A stretch of DNA of 64,000 bases from Bradyrhizobium guangxiense (GCF_004114915.1 NZ_CP022220.1:682001-746000); one strand, 5' to 3'; shown: positions 20,951 to 31,141, counted from the stretch's first letter. Notes: generated by a model from the sequence alone, not told the origin. A program made the numbers and translations.

Positions 20951-21385
20951 TGGGCCCCATCCAAACACTCAATTTTACTAAGCTCGGACAAACGCGCATA
21001 CGCGAGACGGGCATTCGACAAGCTGCGCGGGGCGCGACCCAGCTGTTTTCTGATCGGTCACTTGAGGGACTTCGATGCAAGCCAATTGCGTAAATAGGTC
21101 GTACCCTCCGGGTGACTGCGACGGGCAGACCGGAAGACAAAGGCAAATACGGTCATAGTATGCGGACGTAGCAGTACATTCGGATGGCTAAATGACCCGC
21201 CAGCGATTTCGTTCGACTCCGGGAATAGGGAGACGTCTGCGGTCGTCGCTTTCCACCAGCGCACTTCCGCCGGATGGCCATCCGTTTCACCACGCGGCAA
21301 TTGCACCCGCATCTACAGGTTACGAGACTTGCACAGCCGTAGCGACCGCCCGCACTTGCCTGCCTATGAAACCAATGGAGTGGCA
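20951..21385 (+). other. spacer before the polygalacturonase gene
   Basis: No gene recognised. Neither a nod box nor a full tts box (the type III regulator site) could be found by eye, so control of the following gene remains open. Confidence 0.35.
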
Positions 21386-22738
21386 ATGGCCGCCCGTTTC
21401 CGCTACCTAGCCGCAGTTTTCATACTTGCGGTCGGGCTGCTTTCCGCCGCGTCTCAGGCAAAGGATCGCCGCAATGTTCGCGAACCGGCCGCGCCTAAAG
21501 GGGTATGCGCGCGCCTAGACCCGTCAGGTGGAAATGACACTGCCAGATTGCAAGCCGCCATAGACCATTGCGTCCCAAGCGCCGCCGTATATCTAGGCCC
21601 AGGGCCGTTCCTTTCGGGTCCAATCGAAATGAAGTCCGGCACAACACTGTGGCTCGCTGGGGGCGCGATACTGACGGCTGTAGCCGACCCAAAAGCATAC
21701 CAAAAGAGCTCGGGAAGCTGTGGCCACATCGATCGGAGCGGTGATGGCTGTCGGCCCCTCATCAGTTTCACGAAGACTAAAGGCGGCGGTCTCTATGGAT
21801 ACGGTACAATAGACGGCGGAGGCGGGACCTTGATGGCGGGCACGGCTGAGACTTGGTGGCAACTGGCCCGTCGTGCACAAAGTGAGGGCGCAAAACAAAA
21901 CGCGCCTCGATTGATCCAAATGGACCGTGCTGAGGACGTCTCTGTTCATGGCATCACCTTGCGCAACGCAGCAAACTTTCACATTGCGATGAGCCACGTG
22001 GAACGTGCTACCATCTGGGCGGTCATCATTGATACACCCGCTGATGCCCGCAATACCGACGGAATAGACCCAGCCGCAAGCGAGGATGTGACGATAATCC
22101 ACTCCTTTATCCGCACCGGAGACGACAATATCGCGATCAAGGCTGGCACAAGCGGCCCTGCACGCCACATTTCCATTTTAGACAACCAATTCGGCTGGGG
22201 GCACGGCATGTCGATTGGTAGCGAACTGAATTCCGGTGTCAGTGACGTGCTGGTTCGCAACCTGACCTTGGACGGCACGACATTTGGTCTGCGCATTAAA
22301 AGCGATCCCAGCCGAGGCGGCTTAGTTGAGCGGGTTAATTACGAGAATATATGTATGAGAAATAACAAATGGCCCATACACTTCGACACGCGCTACGGCC
22401 CCTTCGCTGGCAATAACTTGCCACTTTATCAACAGATCGTCCTAAGGCACGTCTATGGGACTGATGGTACGCTCGTAATGCGAGGCTTTGATCAACAGCA
22501 TCCGCTCGATATTGCGATGGAAGATGTGCGCTTTTCTCCCCGCGCAACTTGGCAAGTGGAGAATGCAACAGTGACCGCGGTCAATGTATTTCCATCTCCG
22601 CCAGGTGCCGCCGCTACTCCACATTACGGCGCATCGAACCCGTGCGTAGTTGCCTTCCGCCCGTTCCCTGAAGCCACCAGTAGCAAAAACGGTGGCATTG
22701 AGCGCGACCCTCGGGCCGCAGCTCCAATCGATCGCTGA
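21386..22738 (+). CDS. secreted polygalacturonase, glycoside hydrolase family 28
   Basis: The 450-residue protein begins with a signal peptide (MAARFRYLAAVFILAVGLLSAASQA). It carries the family-28 catalytic set: NTDGID (two acids), GDDNIAIK (paired aspartates), GHGMSIGSE (histidine) and RIK (substrate-binding pair). It should cleave homogalacturonan in plant cell walls outside the cell or in the periplasm. GGAG lies five bases before the ATG. It converges on a pectinesterase gene, which would prepare its substrate by demethylation. A pectin-degrading enzyme beside nif genes is in keeping with root or infection-thread invasion. Confidence 0.92.
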   Translation: MAARFRYLAAVFILAVGLLSAASQAKDRRNVREPAAPKGVCARLDPSGGNDTARLQAAIDHCVPSAAVYLGPGPFLSGPIEMKSGTTLWLAGGAILTAVADPKAYQKSSGSCGHIDRSGDGCRPLISFTKTKGGGLYGYGTIDGGGGTLMAGTAETWWQLARRAQSEGAKQNAPRLIQMDRAEDVSVHGITLRNAANFHIAMSHVERATIWAVIIDTPADARNTDGIDPAASEDVTIIHSFIRTGDDNIAIKAGTSGPARHISILDNQFGWGHGMSIGSELNSGVSDVLVRNLTLDGTTFGLRIKSDPSRGGLVERVNYENICMRNNKWPIHFDTRYGPFAGNNLPLYQQIVLRHVYGTDGTLVMRGFDQQHPLDIAMEDVRFSPRATWQVENATVTAVNVFPSPPGAAATPHYGASNPCVVAFRPFPEATSSKNGGIERDPRAAAPIDR

Positions 22739-22951
22739 CGATCACAAAGGATTGGCCGGTGTAAAAGCCGGATTGCATGGTTGCGGTCAGCTTCGTACCC
22801 GCCGTGCTTGGTACGCAACTCGCACCAGTGCTTCCTGATACTCACGCTCCCACACAGATGGTCCCAATTCGGGCCCGCCAAGACAGCCCGTCTGCAGGCC
22901 TGTCGCTAATCGGCACCGGCGCGCTGCTATTGCGGGCACTCCCGCTGCGTT

Positions 22952-23926
22952 CTATCGCGCTTGCGGGATCCAGCTCGTATCGTGCGAGAAGAATGTCTGG
23001 AGCGACCATTGCATTGCCTCCCGATCGCTTAGCTGGCGCGCATATCTTTCTCTTCCTCTAGGATCGGCACCAGTACCGGAGGATCTGTATTCAGCATAGT
23101 AGGCGTTCATTAAGCGGCGGCTCTTGCCCGGGTCCCATTCCACCCACCCCTCAGCCATGACCGGCGCATTAATCTGCGACGATAAGAAGATCACCGCAGC
23201 ATAGGGACGCCATGGACGCCCAAGAGCAATGTCGCGCGCGCCCTTGTCGGCTGTCAGCGTGCAATGATCAAACACAAAGGCGCTGTCTTCGTCCGGGAAG
23301 GCTCTGCTTTGTGCGGTATAGACGACTGCGTGGTTTGCAACACCGTGTAGCTCACATTGCCTAAAGTAGGCCTTGGCGTTACCAAATATAAAATCGATAT
23401 GGCCTTCGACGTAGCAGTTTACGAAGAACTGACGACTGGCGTTCCTGTTCGGCCCCTTGTTGACAAACAATGTGTCTTGCGCACCAAGTATTCTGACGTT
23501 TGCAAAAACATCCTTGTCGCCGGTGACAGAAAGTGCCACTGCCTGAGATGCTGGATTGCCCGAATTGGCAGAATAGTCGTTCCAAACAGTCAGATTTTCG
23601 AGCCGGAAGTTATCGCCCGACGCATCTAAGGTCGCGGAACGGACAGTCCCACCCGCAGTGACGGCGCTATCACCGTAGACAATCACCGCTTCATCCGGCC
23701 CACCACCGGCGCCCTTGATATTGACATTGGGTTTCGTCACTCTAACCTTTCCGCGATAGGTACCCGGCGCGACTACTATACTTCCACCAGCCTGAGGTAG
23801 CGCGTCTACCGCGTCTTGTATTGACCTATACGCGCCCTTTTCAGATAACGATACCTTCAGTTGCTCGGCATCGCCTGAGCGAACACTCGCAATCGTTGCC
23901 ATTAATGCGACGACGCACAACACCAT
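22952..23926 (-). CDS. secreted pectinesterase, carbohydrate esterase family 8
   Basis: The 324-residue product has a short signal peptide (MVLCVVALMATIASVRSGDA) and the pectin methylesterase motifs GAQDTLF (catalytic Gln/Asp), GHIDFIFGNA (nucleophile Asp) and LGRPWRPYA (Arg/Trp). It removes methyl esters from pectin, giving polygalacturonate for the convergent GH28 enzyme. AGGAGG lies eight bases before an in-frame TTG at 23932, two codons upstream of the ATG, so that TTG is an equally good start. The minus frame stays open upstream to 24079, but that extension has no family match. Confidence 0.91.
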   Translation of the reverse strand: MVLCVVALMATIASVRSGDAEQLKVSLSEKGAYRSIQDAVDALPQAGGSIVVAPGTYRGKVRVTKPNVNIKGAGGGPDEAVIVYGDSAVTAGGTVRSATLDASGDNFRLENLTVWNDYSANSGNPASQAVALSVTGDKDVFANVRILGAQDTLFVNKGPNRNASRQFFVNCYVEGHIDFIFGNAKAYFRQCELHGVANHAVVYTAQSRAFPDEDSAFVFDHCTLTADKGARDIALGRPWRPYAAVIFLSSQINAPVMAEGWVEWDPGKSRRLMNAYYAEYRSSGTGADPRGRERYARQLSDREAMQWSLQTFFSHDTSWIPQAR

Positions 23927-24188
23927 CTTCAACTCGATCTCCTCCTGTTTTGGCTTGCGGTGGGGCTTGATTATCCGCTTGCCTGGAATAGCGCAATGAC
24001 ACTGCTCGCGACCACTCTCCCAACCGGCTGAGCTACTCGTCGAACATGGCCGCGCGTATGTGGCGCACTTTAGATTCACGTGACTAGCTAGTCATCTGGA
24101 ACGCAAGTTCGTCACATTAGTTGATAGCTGAACTTCCTCCCGAATGAGTGGACACCTGTAGTAGGCTCGTTGAGCCTGGAGGTGTTGA

Positions 24189-24500
24189 ATGGAACGTGCA
24201 CGACGGTCGTTTACTGAAGAGTACAAGCGCGAGGCGGCAGGATTGGTGGTGTCGAGCGGCCGCTCGATCGGGTCGGTCGCCAAGGAGCTCGGTCTGCGCG
24301 ACTCAGTGCTGCGGCGCTGGGTCGATAAGCTCCGGCGCGAGCCGGCATCGGCGGCGTGGCGCCCCACCACGCAGGCGACGCCGATGTCGGCGGACCAGGC
24401 TTCGGAACTCGCCTTGCTGCGCCAGGAGAACGAGCGGCTGCGGATGGAACGCGACATTTTAAAAAACTGTCCAGCGTCGTGGCGCGCCTGCGCGGGATAG
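24189..24500 (+). pseudogene. IS3 OrfA, 3' end displaced by an insertion
   Basis: The N-terminal helix-turn-helix (SFTEEYKREAAGLVVSSGRS, SVAKELGLRDSVLRRWVDKL) and the leucine-zipper part (ELALLRQENERLRMERDILK) are typical of IS3 OrfA. After codon DILK at about 24466 the frame runs into the inserted element. The lost tail (AIFAGTRT and stop) is found intact at about 25739-25765, just before orfB. The frameshifted OrfAB transposase can therefore not be made from this copy. Confidence 0.85.
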
Positions 24501-25733
24501 AAACAGCCTTGTGCTATCATTTAGCTCGGAGGGTAGCGGCCGGAGAGTGGTGACGCCGTTTCGACGGCGATCCCGATTAGGAAGATGACAAATTGGCATA
24601 GCCCAGACCCTCCAGCCCATCATCGGACGGAGGAGTTGCGATGCCTAACAGGACAACCGACCGCGGCCCGGACCTAAAGCTGGTCAACCTCGGCGCGGCC
24701 GCTATCGATATCGGATCAAAGATGCACATGGCCGCGGTAAACCCGGCCTGCACCGACAAGCCAGTGCGTGCATTCGGCACATTCACGCAAGACCTGCATG
24801 AACTGGCGGACTGGTTCAAGATGTGCGGCGTGACCAGTGTCGCGATGGAATCCACTGGGGTCTATTGGATCCCAGTCTACGAGATCCTAGAACAGCGCGG
24901 GTTTGAGGTCATTCTGGTCAACGCGCGGTACGCCAAGAATGTACCTGGCCGTAAAACCGATCTCAGCGATGCCGCTTGGTTACGCCAGCTCCACTCCTAT
25001 GGCCTGTTACGGGGCAGCTTCCGACCCGATGCCGAGATCGCAACGTTGCGAGCCTATCTACGCCAGCGCGAGCGGCTCGTGGAATATGCTGCCGCCCATA
25101 TCCAACATATGCAAAAGGCTCTGATGGAGATGAACCTGCAGCTCCATCATGTTGTGTCGGATATCACCGGCGCGACCGGCATGCGGATTATCCGAGCCAT
25201 TGTTGCAGGCGAACGCAATCCCGACCTCCTGGCAACCTATCGGGACGTGCGCTGCCACTCATCGATCGAGACGATCCGCGCAGCGCTCGTAGGCAATGAC
25301 CGCCACGAACATGTTTTCGCGTTAGCTCAATCACTGGAGCTCTACGACGTTTATCAGGCAAAGATGCTCGACTGTGATCGCAAGCTCGAAGTCCTGATCA
25401 GTGCATTGAACACCAAAGGAGCAAGACCGGTCGGAAACCTAGCCAAGCCGCGCGTAAAGACCAAGCAGGTCAACATCCCCACCTTCGATGTCAGGACCGC
25501 ACTGTACGGAGTGCTGGGCGTCGATTGAGGCGGTGACGGCGACGGCTCGCAAGATTGCGGTTTTATTCTACAACACACTCCGGCACGGCATGAGCTACAA
25601 GGATCCTGGCGCCGACCAATATGAGCAGCAATATCGTAGCCGCGTCCTCGCCAACCTACAGCGCCGGGCGAAATCGCTAGGCTTCGTGTTGCAGGCCCTC
25701 CCGGGCGACGCCAATCCGGCTGTTTCTTAGGAA
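24467..25733 (+). mobile_element. IS110/IS1111-type element inserted in IS3 orfA
   Basis: Boundaries are inferred from where the IS3 orfA reading stops (run of A ending 24466) and resumes (GTCGATCG at 25734). The insert contains a transposase gene that is itself internally deleted. Confidence 0.72.
24641..25730 (+). pseudogene. IS110/IS1111-family transposase with internal deletion
   Basis: From ATG 24641 the frame gives the DEDD N-terminal domain (AAIDIGSKMHMAAV, ESTGVYWIPVYEILEQRGF, VNARYAKNVPGRKTDLSDAAWL) to about residue 290, with a stop at 25528. The family C-terminus (TATARKIAVLFYNTLRHGMSYKD, LANLQRRAKSLGFVLQ) continues from about 25530 in another frame. The conserved middle with the helix-hairpin-helix region is absent, an inferred loss of about 300 bases. 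Not expected to be active. Confidence 0.82.
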
Positions 25734-25763
25734 GTCGATCGCGATCTTTGCCGGAACCCGGAC

Positions 25764-26624
25764 ATGAGCTTTCGCTTCATCGAGGACCATCGCGACACCT
25801 ATCCGGTGCGGCTGATGTGCGCCGTGCTCGAGGTCTCGCCGGCCGGCTACTACGCTTGGCGCGACCGCCCCGTGAGTGAGCGGACAAAATCCCATGCCGC
25901 GCTGCTGGCCGAGATACGGCAGGTCCATCAGGACAGCAGCGGCCGCTACGGCAGTCCGCGCGTCCATGCCGCCCTGCGCAGGCAGGGACGCAGCGCCAGC
26001 CGCGGCCGGATCGAGCGGACGATGCGCCGGCATGGCATCCGCGCCATCACCGCAAAGCCACGCCGTGTGCGCACCACCGACAGCCATCACGACCTGCCGG
26101 TCGCACCGAACCTGATCGCGCGCGACTTCACGGCGGAAGCCCCGAACCGGGTCTGGCTCGGCGACATCACCTACATCCCGACCGCCGAGGGATGGCTTTA
26201 TCTGGCCGCCGTCATGGATCTGTTCAGCCGAAAGATCGTCCGCTGGGCCATGCGCGATCACATGCACGTCGAGCTCGCCTCCGCAGCCCTGACGATGGCA
26301 ATCCGGGAGCGGCGGCCGCAGGCCGGATTGATCTGCCACACCGACCGGGGTGTGCAGTACGCTTCGCACGCTTATCGCAGCACCCTTATGGAGGCCGGCA
26401 TGACGGCATCAATGAGCCGCAGGGCCGATTGCTACGACAACGCCCCGATGGAAAGCTTCTTCCATACCCTGAAGACCGAGCTCGTCCATCATCGCAACTA
26501 CAAGACCCGCGCCGAAGCTCAACGCGATATCTTCGCCTTCATCGAGGGATTCTATAACCGGACAAGGCTCCATTCCGCACTCGGATATATCCCCCCGATC
26601 GAGATGGAGCTAAAAGCCGCTTAA
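25764..26624 (+). CDS. IS3-family transposase OrfB
   Basis: The intact 286-residue integrase-core protein has WLGDITYIP (first Asp), HTDRGVQYAS (second Asp) and the downstream YDNAPMESFFHTLKTE glutamate of the DDE triad, plus RTRLHSALGY near the end. It catalyses transposition only as an OrfAB fusion made by frameshifting, which orfA disruption prevents here. Starts at ATG 25764, overlapping the displaced orfA tail. Confidence 0.92.
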   Translation: MSFRFIEDHRDTYPVRLMCAVLEVSPAGYYAWRDRPVSERTKSHAALLAEIRQVHQDSSGRYGSPRVHAALRRQGRSASRGRIERTMRRHGIRAITAKPRRVRTTDSHHDLPVAPNLIARDFTAEAPNRVWLGDITYIPTAEGWLYLAAVMDLFSRKIVRWAMRDHMHVELASAALTMAIRERRPQAGLICHTDRGVQYASHAYRSTLMEAGMTASMSRRADCYDNAPMESFFHTLKTELVHHRNYKTRAEAQRDIFAFIEGFYNRTRLHSALGYIPPIEMELKAA

Positions 26625-26646
26625 CCCGTCCACTTTATCGGGGGAA

Positions 26647-28092
26647 GATCAGATCCAGGTCAATGTGTTGGGCGCCGAACGTCGGCGGGATAGAGTTACT
26701 TCGAGTAGGTCTGCCCGGTCGAGGAAATCTTGCAGGCCGGGGAGAGGGTCTGCGGCATCATGCGGCTGGGATGGCTCATAGGTTCTGTTCACATGGTGTC
26801 GGATAACGCCCTATCGATCAGGACGGCGCAAATGACTTACATGCTAGCAGGCATCGGCTGGCGGAGTTCCACATTGAGTTAGCAGCCGCAGAGCGCAGGC
26901 TGAGCGCGGACTCTGTCGCTTCTTGCATTTTGGTGAATCCCACCGCGTCCAATTGCTTATTCACTGCGTCGCACAAATGTAGATCGCGACGCTGTTCGGG
27001 ATCCCGTTCCCACCCCGAAAGCGGCGCTGGCAGCCGAGCGTGCGAAGGTTTGGCGATCGGCGCTGAGCCGTTCGCTGTGGCCTACGCCCAACAGCTACCT
27101 TACGGAAGAATGTCGGAACCAAAAGAACTCGAGCCATTTTCTGCGGCCACCACAATGTCTGAAGATCCTCGGCATTCATTCAGTTCCCGAGAACTGCCGG
27201 GCGCCGGGCCGGCCTTAGCGAGGCACCTATGTTGTATGCCGCATGAGAGCTCAAGCCCGCCGAACTCCCTGGGAAGCAGCGATCATCACTGCAGGATCGA
27301 TGCGCCTTTGAAGACTGCTCAGAGACGTTCGGCGGATTTTGCCGGCGCGACGATCACGATGTTCGCGCGCCGGGGACCTTCAGATTGCCGATTGCAAGAC
27401 ACAATCGGTGGCTTGATCGGCGCAATAGCAAAATGGCAGCTCCTGGCTCGACGAACCCACGGCTTGACATCTGTACTACTAGCGCCACTCTTTCCGCTCG
27501 CTGGCCTCCGGCCCAAAGCAGCTTTTTTAATAGACAACTGTGAGACCTTCTCACTTATGATCAAAACGCCGATTGGCCATTCCACGCCCACGCGTCGAGC
27601 CTATCTAGCCGTCACTTGCACATGAACTTCGCCTCCAGCCGAGCTCTCAATGATTGCGCTTCAAAAGCACAAGGCCATAGCGGTCGGCCGGCTTGTCCGC
27701 AAGTCAGCGGCAACAACATCTTTGTGCAGCAGGAGACGGCCGTGATGCCAAGACATACACAACTACCAGGAACGAAGGCGGACACCCGATGGCATCGATG
27801 ACGGTGCGTCGGGACGCTGCGGAGAAACTCTCTCGCTCGTGTCCTCGGGCGTCCTGTAGCGACCGCTGCGGCGCCGGGTACGCCAGCGTGACCCGAATCG
27901 GCGCTTACCAGTAAGCTGACAGGATCATACCCAATGAGCGCCGGTTTTCAGTTTCATGTAGCGGCCGTGCCGTGCCGTCTAGACGCCGTTCTGTTCAAGC
28001 GGGATCTGTCGACGAGCCTCGCTTGTTGGAGTGTGATGACGCGGCACGCCACGCTCCGAATCAAAGCGGCCCGCCTCGTCCTACACTCTACA
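26647..28092 (+). other. spacer between the IS element and fixR, no supported gene
   Basis: About 1.4 kb. The longest frame (26930-27625, plus) gives a Ser/Arg/Pro-rich product with no recognisable features and is judged chance. Nothing else is recognised; likely decayed insertion-sequence or gene debris. Confidence 0.4.
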
Positions 28093-28108
28093 TGTCGCGT
28101 AAGCGACA
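28093..28108 (+). promoter_or_regulatory. TGT-N10-ACA upstream activator site of fixR
   Basis: TGTCGCGTAAGCGACA is a perfect 6-4-6 palindrome and also fits the NifA site TGT-N10-ACA. It lies 40 bases before the -24/-12 element, so its centre is near -73. In B. japonicum a dyad near this position before fixR is bound by RegR, so this could be a RegR site, a NifA site or both. Confidence 0.7.
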
Positions 28109-28147
28109 TCGAGCCGCGCACATCGCGACTACCGGCCAGGAGACGCG

Positions 28148-28163
28148 TGGCCCGGGTCCTGCA
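28148..28163 (+). promoter_or_regulatory. sigma54 -24/-12 promoter of fixR
   Basis: TGGCCCGGGTCCTGCA keeps GG at 28149-28150, ten bases, then GC at 28161-28162, with the consensus TGGC and TGCA ends. The expected start of transcription is near 28173, about 48 bases before the fixR GTG. Confidence 0.75.
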
Positions 28164-28220
28164 GGGCCACCTGCTAGCATCATTAGAGTGCGCCCGCCGA
28201 GGCGCTATCAGGAGCTTCGC

Positions 28221-29051
28221 GTGACCCTCAATCTGCTGGACCGCCAAAATGTAACAGATGGCGCGCCAGCGCCCGCCGCGTGCCCATCTAGCAATAAGCG
28301 GCGCACTCAAAATGCCGAGGGGAAGACGCTCGTATTGACTGGTGCTTCCCGCGGTATAGGCCACGCGACCGGCAAATTGTTTTCGGCAGCTGGATGGCGG
28401 ATCATCACGTGTTCTCGGCAGCCATTCGAGGGTAGCCGTTGTCCTTGGGAAGCAGGATTGGACAACCATATTCAAGCCGAACTTAGCGACTCTCGAGCGT
28501 TGCAGCACGCGATCGCGGAGATCAAGGAGCGGCTCAATGGCGGCCCTCTGCATGCGCTTATCAACAATGCGGGCATTTCCCCGAAGGCCGCTGACGGCAC
28601 CCGATTAAATTCGCTGAACACTCCGGTCGACACCTGGAAGAGCGTGTTCCATGTCAATTTGCTCGCACCCATCATGTTCTCGCAGGGGCTCTTCCATCAG
28701 CTAACGCTCGCTTCTGGTGCAATCGTGAACGTCACCTCGATCGCCGGATCGAGAGTGCATCCGTATGCCGGTACTGCCTATGCGACATCAAAGGCGGCAC
28801 TTTCGTGCTTGACCCGCGAGATGGCGCATGACTATGCGCCTTACGGGATTCGCGTCAATGCTATTGCACCAGGCGAGATCAAGACAGACATTCTGTCGCC
28901 GGAGACAGAAACCAATTTGATCCCAACTATCCCGATGCACCGGGTCGGAACACCGGACGAGGTCGCGAAGGTTATCTTCTTCCTTTGCTCGGAGGCTGCC
29001 AGCTATGTCACAGGTGCCGAAGTGCCTGCAAATGGAGGGCAGCATGTGTGA
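28221..29051 (+). CDS. fixR: FixR, short-chain dehydrogenase/reductase
   Basis: The 276-residue SDR protein has the nucleotide motif TGASRGIG (40-47), INNAGISPK, NVTSIAGSRVHPYAGTAYATSK (with catalytic Ser and YxxxK) and a C-terminal NGGQHV. It resembles B. japonicum FixR over its length, including CSRQPF and the late NAIAPGEI. Its reaction is unknown, and it is not essential for fixation in B. japonicum. The GTG at 28221 is chosen because AGGAG lies six bases upstream; the frame stays open upstream to 27972. In B. japonicum fixR is cotranscribed with nifA; here the next gene is nifD. Confidence 0.9.
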   Translation: MTLNLLDRQNVTDGAPAPAACPSSNKRRTQNAEGKTLVLTGASRGIGHATGKLFSAAGWRIITCSRQPFEGSRCPWEAGLDNHIQAELSDSRALQHAIAEIKERLNGGPLHALINNAGISPKAADGTRLNSLNTPVDTWKSVFHVNLLAPIMFSQGLFHQLTLASGAIVNVTSIAGSRVHPYAGTAYATSKAALSCLTREMAHDYAPYGIRVNAIAPGEIKTDILSPETETNLIPTIPMHRVGTPDEVAKVIFFLCSEAASYVTGAEVPANGGQHV

Positions 29052-29411
29052 TCAGACACCAAGAAGAGTTACTCACGCGCGATCGATTAATTGGCAGCTC
29101 CCGCATGGAGCGTTGAGCGCTCGCGTTACTCCCGACTAGCAATTCCTGATTCCGCAGTTTCGATCCAACGGCCACGCCGTACGAGCCAGGATAGCGCCGT
29201 TGCTCGCACGCCGCGGCGCGACCGCGATGGCACGCCTCTCGCCTGAGAGATACCACGTTTTGGCCCACGTTCCATTCCGGCCGCAGGAACATTTTTTATG
29301 AGCTGCCACATAGACGCTAGCCCCGATGCCCAAGGGGCGGCGGCCAGAAGGTGAAATTTATTAAGCGCGGCCTTTATAAAACAAGTCCCGCTAATATGGC
29401 TCGACGGGGCA

Positions 29412-29427
29412 TGTCACATTTCGAACA
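29412..29427 (+). promoter_or_regulatory. NifA upstream activator site of nifD
   Basis: TGTCACATTTCGAACA fits TGT-N10-ACA exactly. Its centre is about 134 bases before the inferred start of nifD transcription, a normal distance for NifA. Confidence 0.8.
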
Positions 29428-29526
29428 ATGCTACGAGTAAGAACATATCAGCACGCGGCTACGTCCACTTTGCGACAATCGGGTGCATCGACGCTGTCTG
29501 CCTCCGACCTTTTTCCTTCCTATCCG

Positions 29527-29543
29527 TCGGCACACTTGTTGCA
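29527..29543 (+). promoter_or_regulatory. sigma54 -24/-12 promoter of nifDK
   Basis: TCGGCACACTTGTTGCA keeps GG at 29529-29530, ten bases, and GC at 29541-29542, with GGCAC and TTGC intact. The predicted leader to the nifD ATG is about 85 bases. Confidence 0.88.
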
Positions 29544-29638
29544 AACGCCTTCTAATGCAGCCTCGCGTTAATAGATCGCCAGAAGCGCGCGCCGCGCAAG
29601 GCGCCCGATCGTTCAAGCACCGCATCCGAGGAATTCGT

Positions 29639-31141
29639 ATGAGCATAGTCACTACCCAGAGCGCCGCGGAGATGAAGGCCCGCAACAAGCAACTGATCGA
29701 TGAGGCCTTAAAAATCTACCCGGAAAAGACCGCCAAGCGCCGCGCCAAACACCTGAACGTACACGAGGCGGGTAAGCACGATTGCGGGGTTAAGTCGAAC
29801 CTGAAGTCGATCCCCGGAGTAATGACGACTCGCGGCTGTGCATACGCTGGCTCCAAGGGGGTCGTGTGGGGCCCGATCAAGGACATGATTAACATCAGCC
29901 ACGGTCCGGTCGGCTGCGGCCAATATTCCTGGGCTGCACGCCGCAATTACTACATAGGCAAGACCGGAATCGACAGCTTCGTCACCATGCAGTTCACCTC
30001 CGACTTCCAGGAGAAAGACATCGTGTTTGGCGGCGACAAGAAGCTCGGTAAGGTCATTGACGAACTTCAGGAGCTCTTTCCGCTCAACCACGGCATTACG
30101 ATTCAGTCCGAGTGCCCGATCGGCCTTATCGGCGACGACATCGAGGCTGTGTCGAAGGCGAAGTCAAAGGAACACAATGGCAAGACCATTGTACCGGTTC
30201 GCTGCGAAGGGTTTCGCGGCGTCTCGCAGTCGCTTGGCCACCACATCGCCAACGATGCGCTGCGGGACTGGATCCTGGACAGAGTGTCGCCGGAAGCGAC
30301 ACCCGCGTTCGAGTCAACGCCCTACGATGTCACGATCATCGGCGACTACAATATCGGTGGGGACGCTTGGTCATCGCGTATCCTGCTCGAAGAGATGGGC
30401 CTGCGTGTGATTGCGCAATGGTCCGGCGACGGCAGCCTCGCCGAACTGGAAGCAACGCCCAGGGCGAAGCTCAACCTATTGCACTGCTACCGTTCGATGA
30501 ACTACATCTCCCGACACATGGAGGAAAAGTTCGGCATTCCATGGTGCGAGTACAACTTCTTTGGCCCTTCCAAGATCGCCGATTCGCTGCGCAAAATTGC
30601 CAGCTTCTTCGACGAACGCATCAAGGAAGGTGCCGAGCGTGTGATCGCCAAGTACCAGCCGCTGATGGCCTCGGTAATTGAGAAGTACCGCCCCCGCCTC
30701 CAGGGCAAGACAGTGATGCTGTTCGTCGGCGGCTTGCGTCCCCGCCACGTAATCGGCGCCTATGAGGACCTTGGTATGGAGGTCGTAGGAACGGGCTACG
30801 AATTCGGCCATCATGACGACTACCAGCGCACTGCTCAGCACTACTTAAAGGACGGCACACTGATCTATGACGACGTCACGGGCTACGAGTTTGAGCGTTT
30901 CGTCGAGACCATTCAGCCAGATCTCGTCGGCTCCGGCATAAAGGAGAAGTACGTCTTCCAGAAAATGGGCATTCCATTCCGTCAAATGCACTCCTGGGAC
31001 TATTCCGGTCCTTATCACGGCTATGACGGCTTCGCGATCTTCGCTCGTGACATGGACATGGCAATAAACTCGCCCGTCTGGAAGAAACTCAAGGCACCTT
31101 GGAAGGATACTCCAGCGCCAGGCCTAATGGCCGCGGAATAA
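29639..31141 (+). CDS. nifD: NifD, nitrogenase MoFe protein alpha chain
   Basis: The 500-residue protein carries all cofactor ligands: P-cluster cysteines 67, 93 and 159 ([22 protein letters not shown]) and the FeMo-co ligands Cys283 ([10 protein letters not shown]) and His451 ([10 protein letters not shown]). It forms the alpha2beta2 component with NifK and reduces N2 at FeMo-co. The ATG at 29639 follows GAGGAA by six bases. It is preceded by a sigma54 promoter and NifA site, and followed by nifK at 85 bases. Confidence 0.99.
   Translation: MSIVTTQSAAEMKARNKQLIDEALKIYPEKTAKRRAKHLNVHEAGKHDCGVKSNLKSIPGVMTTRGCAYAGSKGVVWGPIKDMINISHGPVGCGQYSWAARRNYYIGKTGIDSFVTMQFTSDFQEKDIVFGGDKKLGKVIDELQELFPLNHGITIQSECPIGLIGDDIEAVSKAKSKEHNGKTIVPVRCEGFRGVSQSLGHHIANDALRDWILDRVSPEATPAFESTPYDVTIIGDYNIGGDAWSSRILLEEMGLRVIAQWSGDGSLAELEATPRAKLNLLHCYRSMNYISRHMEEKFGIPWCEYNFFGPSKIADSLRKIASFFDERIKEGAERVIAKYQPLMASVIEKYRPRLQGKTVMLFVGGLRPRHVIGAYEDLGMEVVGTGYEFGHHDDYQRTAQHYLKDGTLIYDDVTGYEFERFVETIQPDLVGSGIKEKYVFQKMGIPFRQMHSWDYSGPYHGYDGFAIFARDMDMAINSPVWKKLKAPWKDTPAPGLMAAE

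Larger units (their letters stand above)
24134..26646 (+). mobile_element. IS3-family insertion sequence interrupted by an IS110-type element
   Basis: Imperfect terminal inverted repeats are visible: TTCCTCCCGAATGAGTGGAC at 24134-24153 and, inverted, GTCCACTTTATCGGGGGAA at 26628-26646. Inside are orfA (start 24189) and an intact orfB (25764-26624). The orfA reading is broken at about 24466 and resumes at about 25734, exactly where a second element begins and ends. No clear target duplication was found. Confidence 0.82.

Noticed and set aside
20951..21385. tts box or nod box before the polygalacturonase gene
   Set aside because: Only a partial TTCGACAAGCT-like stretch; the GTCAG part and spacing are missing.
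26930..27625. Plus-strand frame of 231 codons in the spacer before fixR
   Set aside because: Composition (Ser/Arg/Pro rich), no ribosome site and no motif; likely chance in GC-rich DNA.
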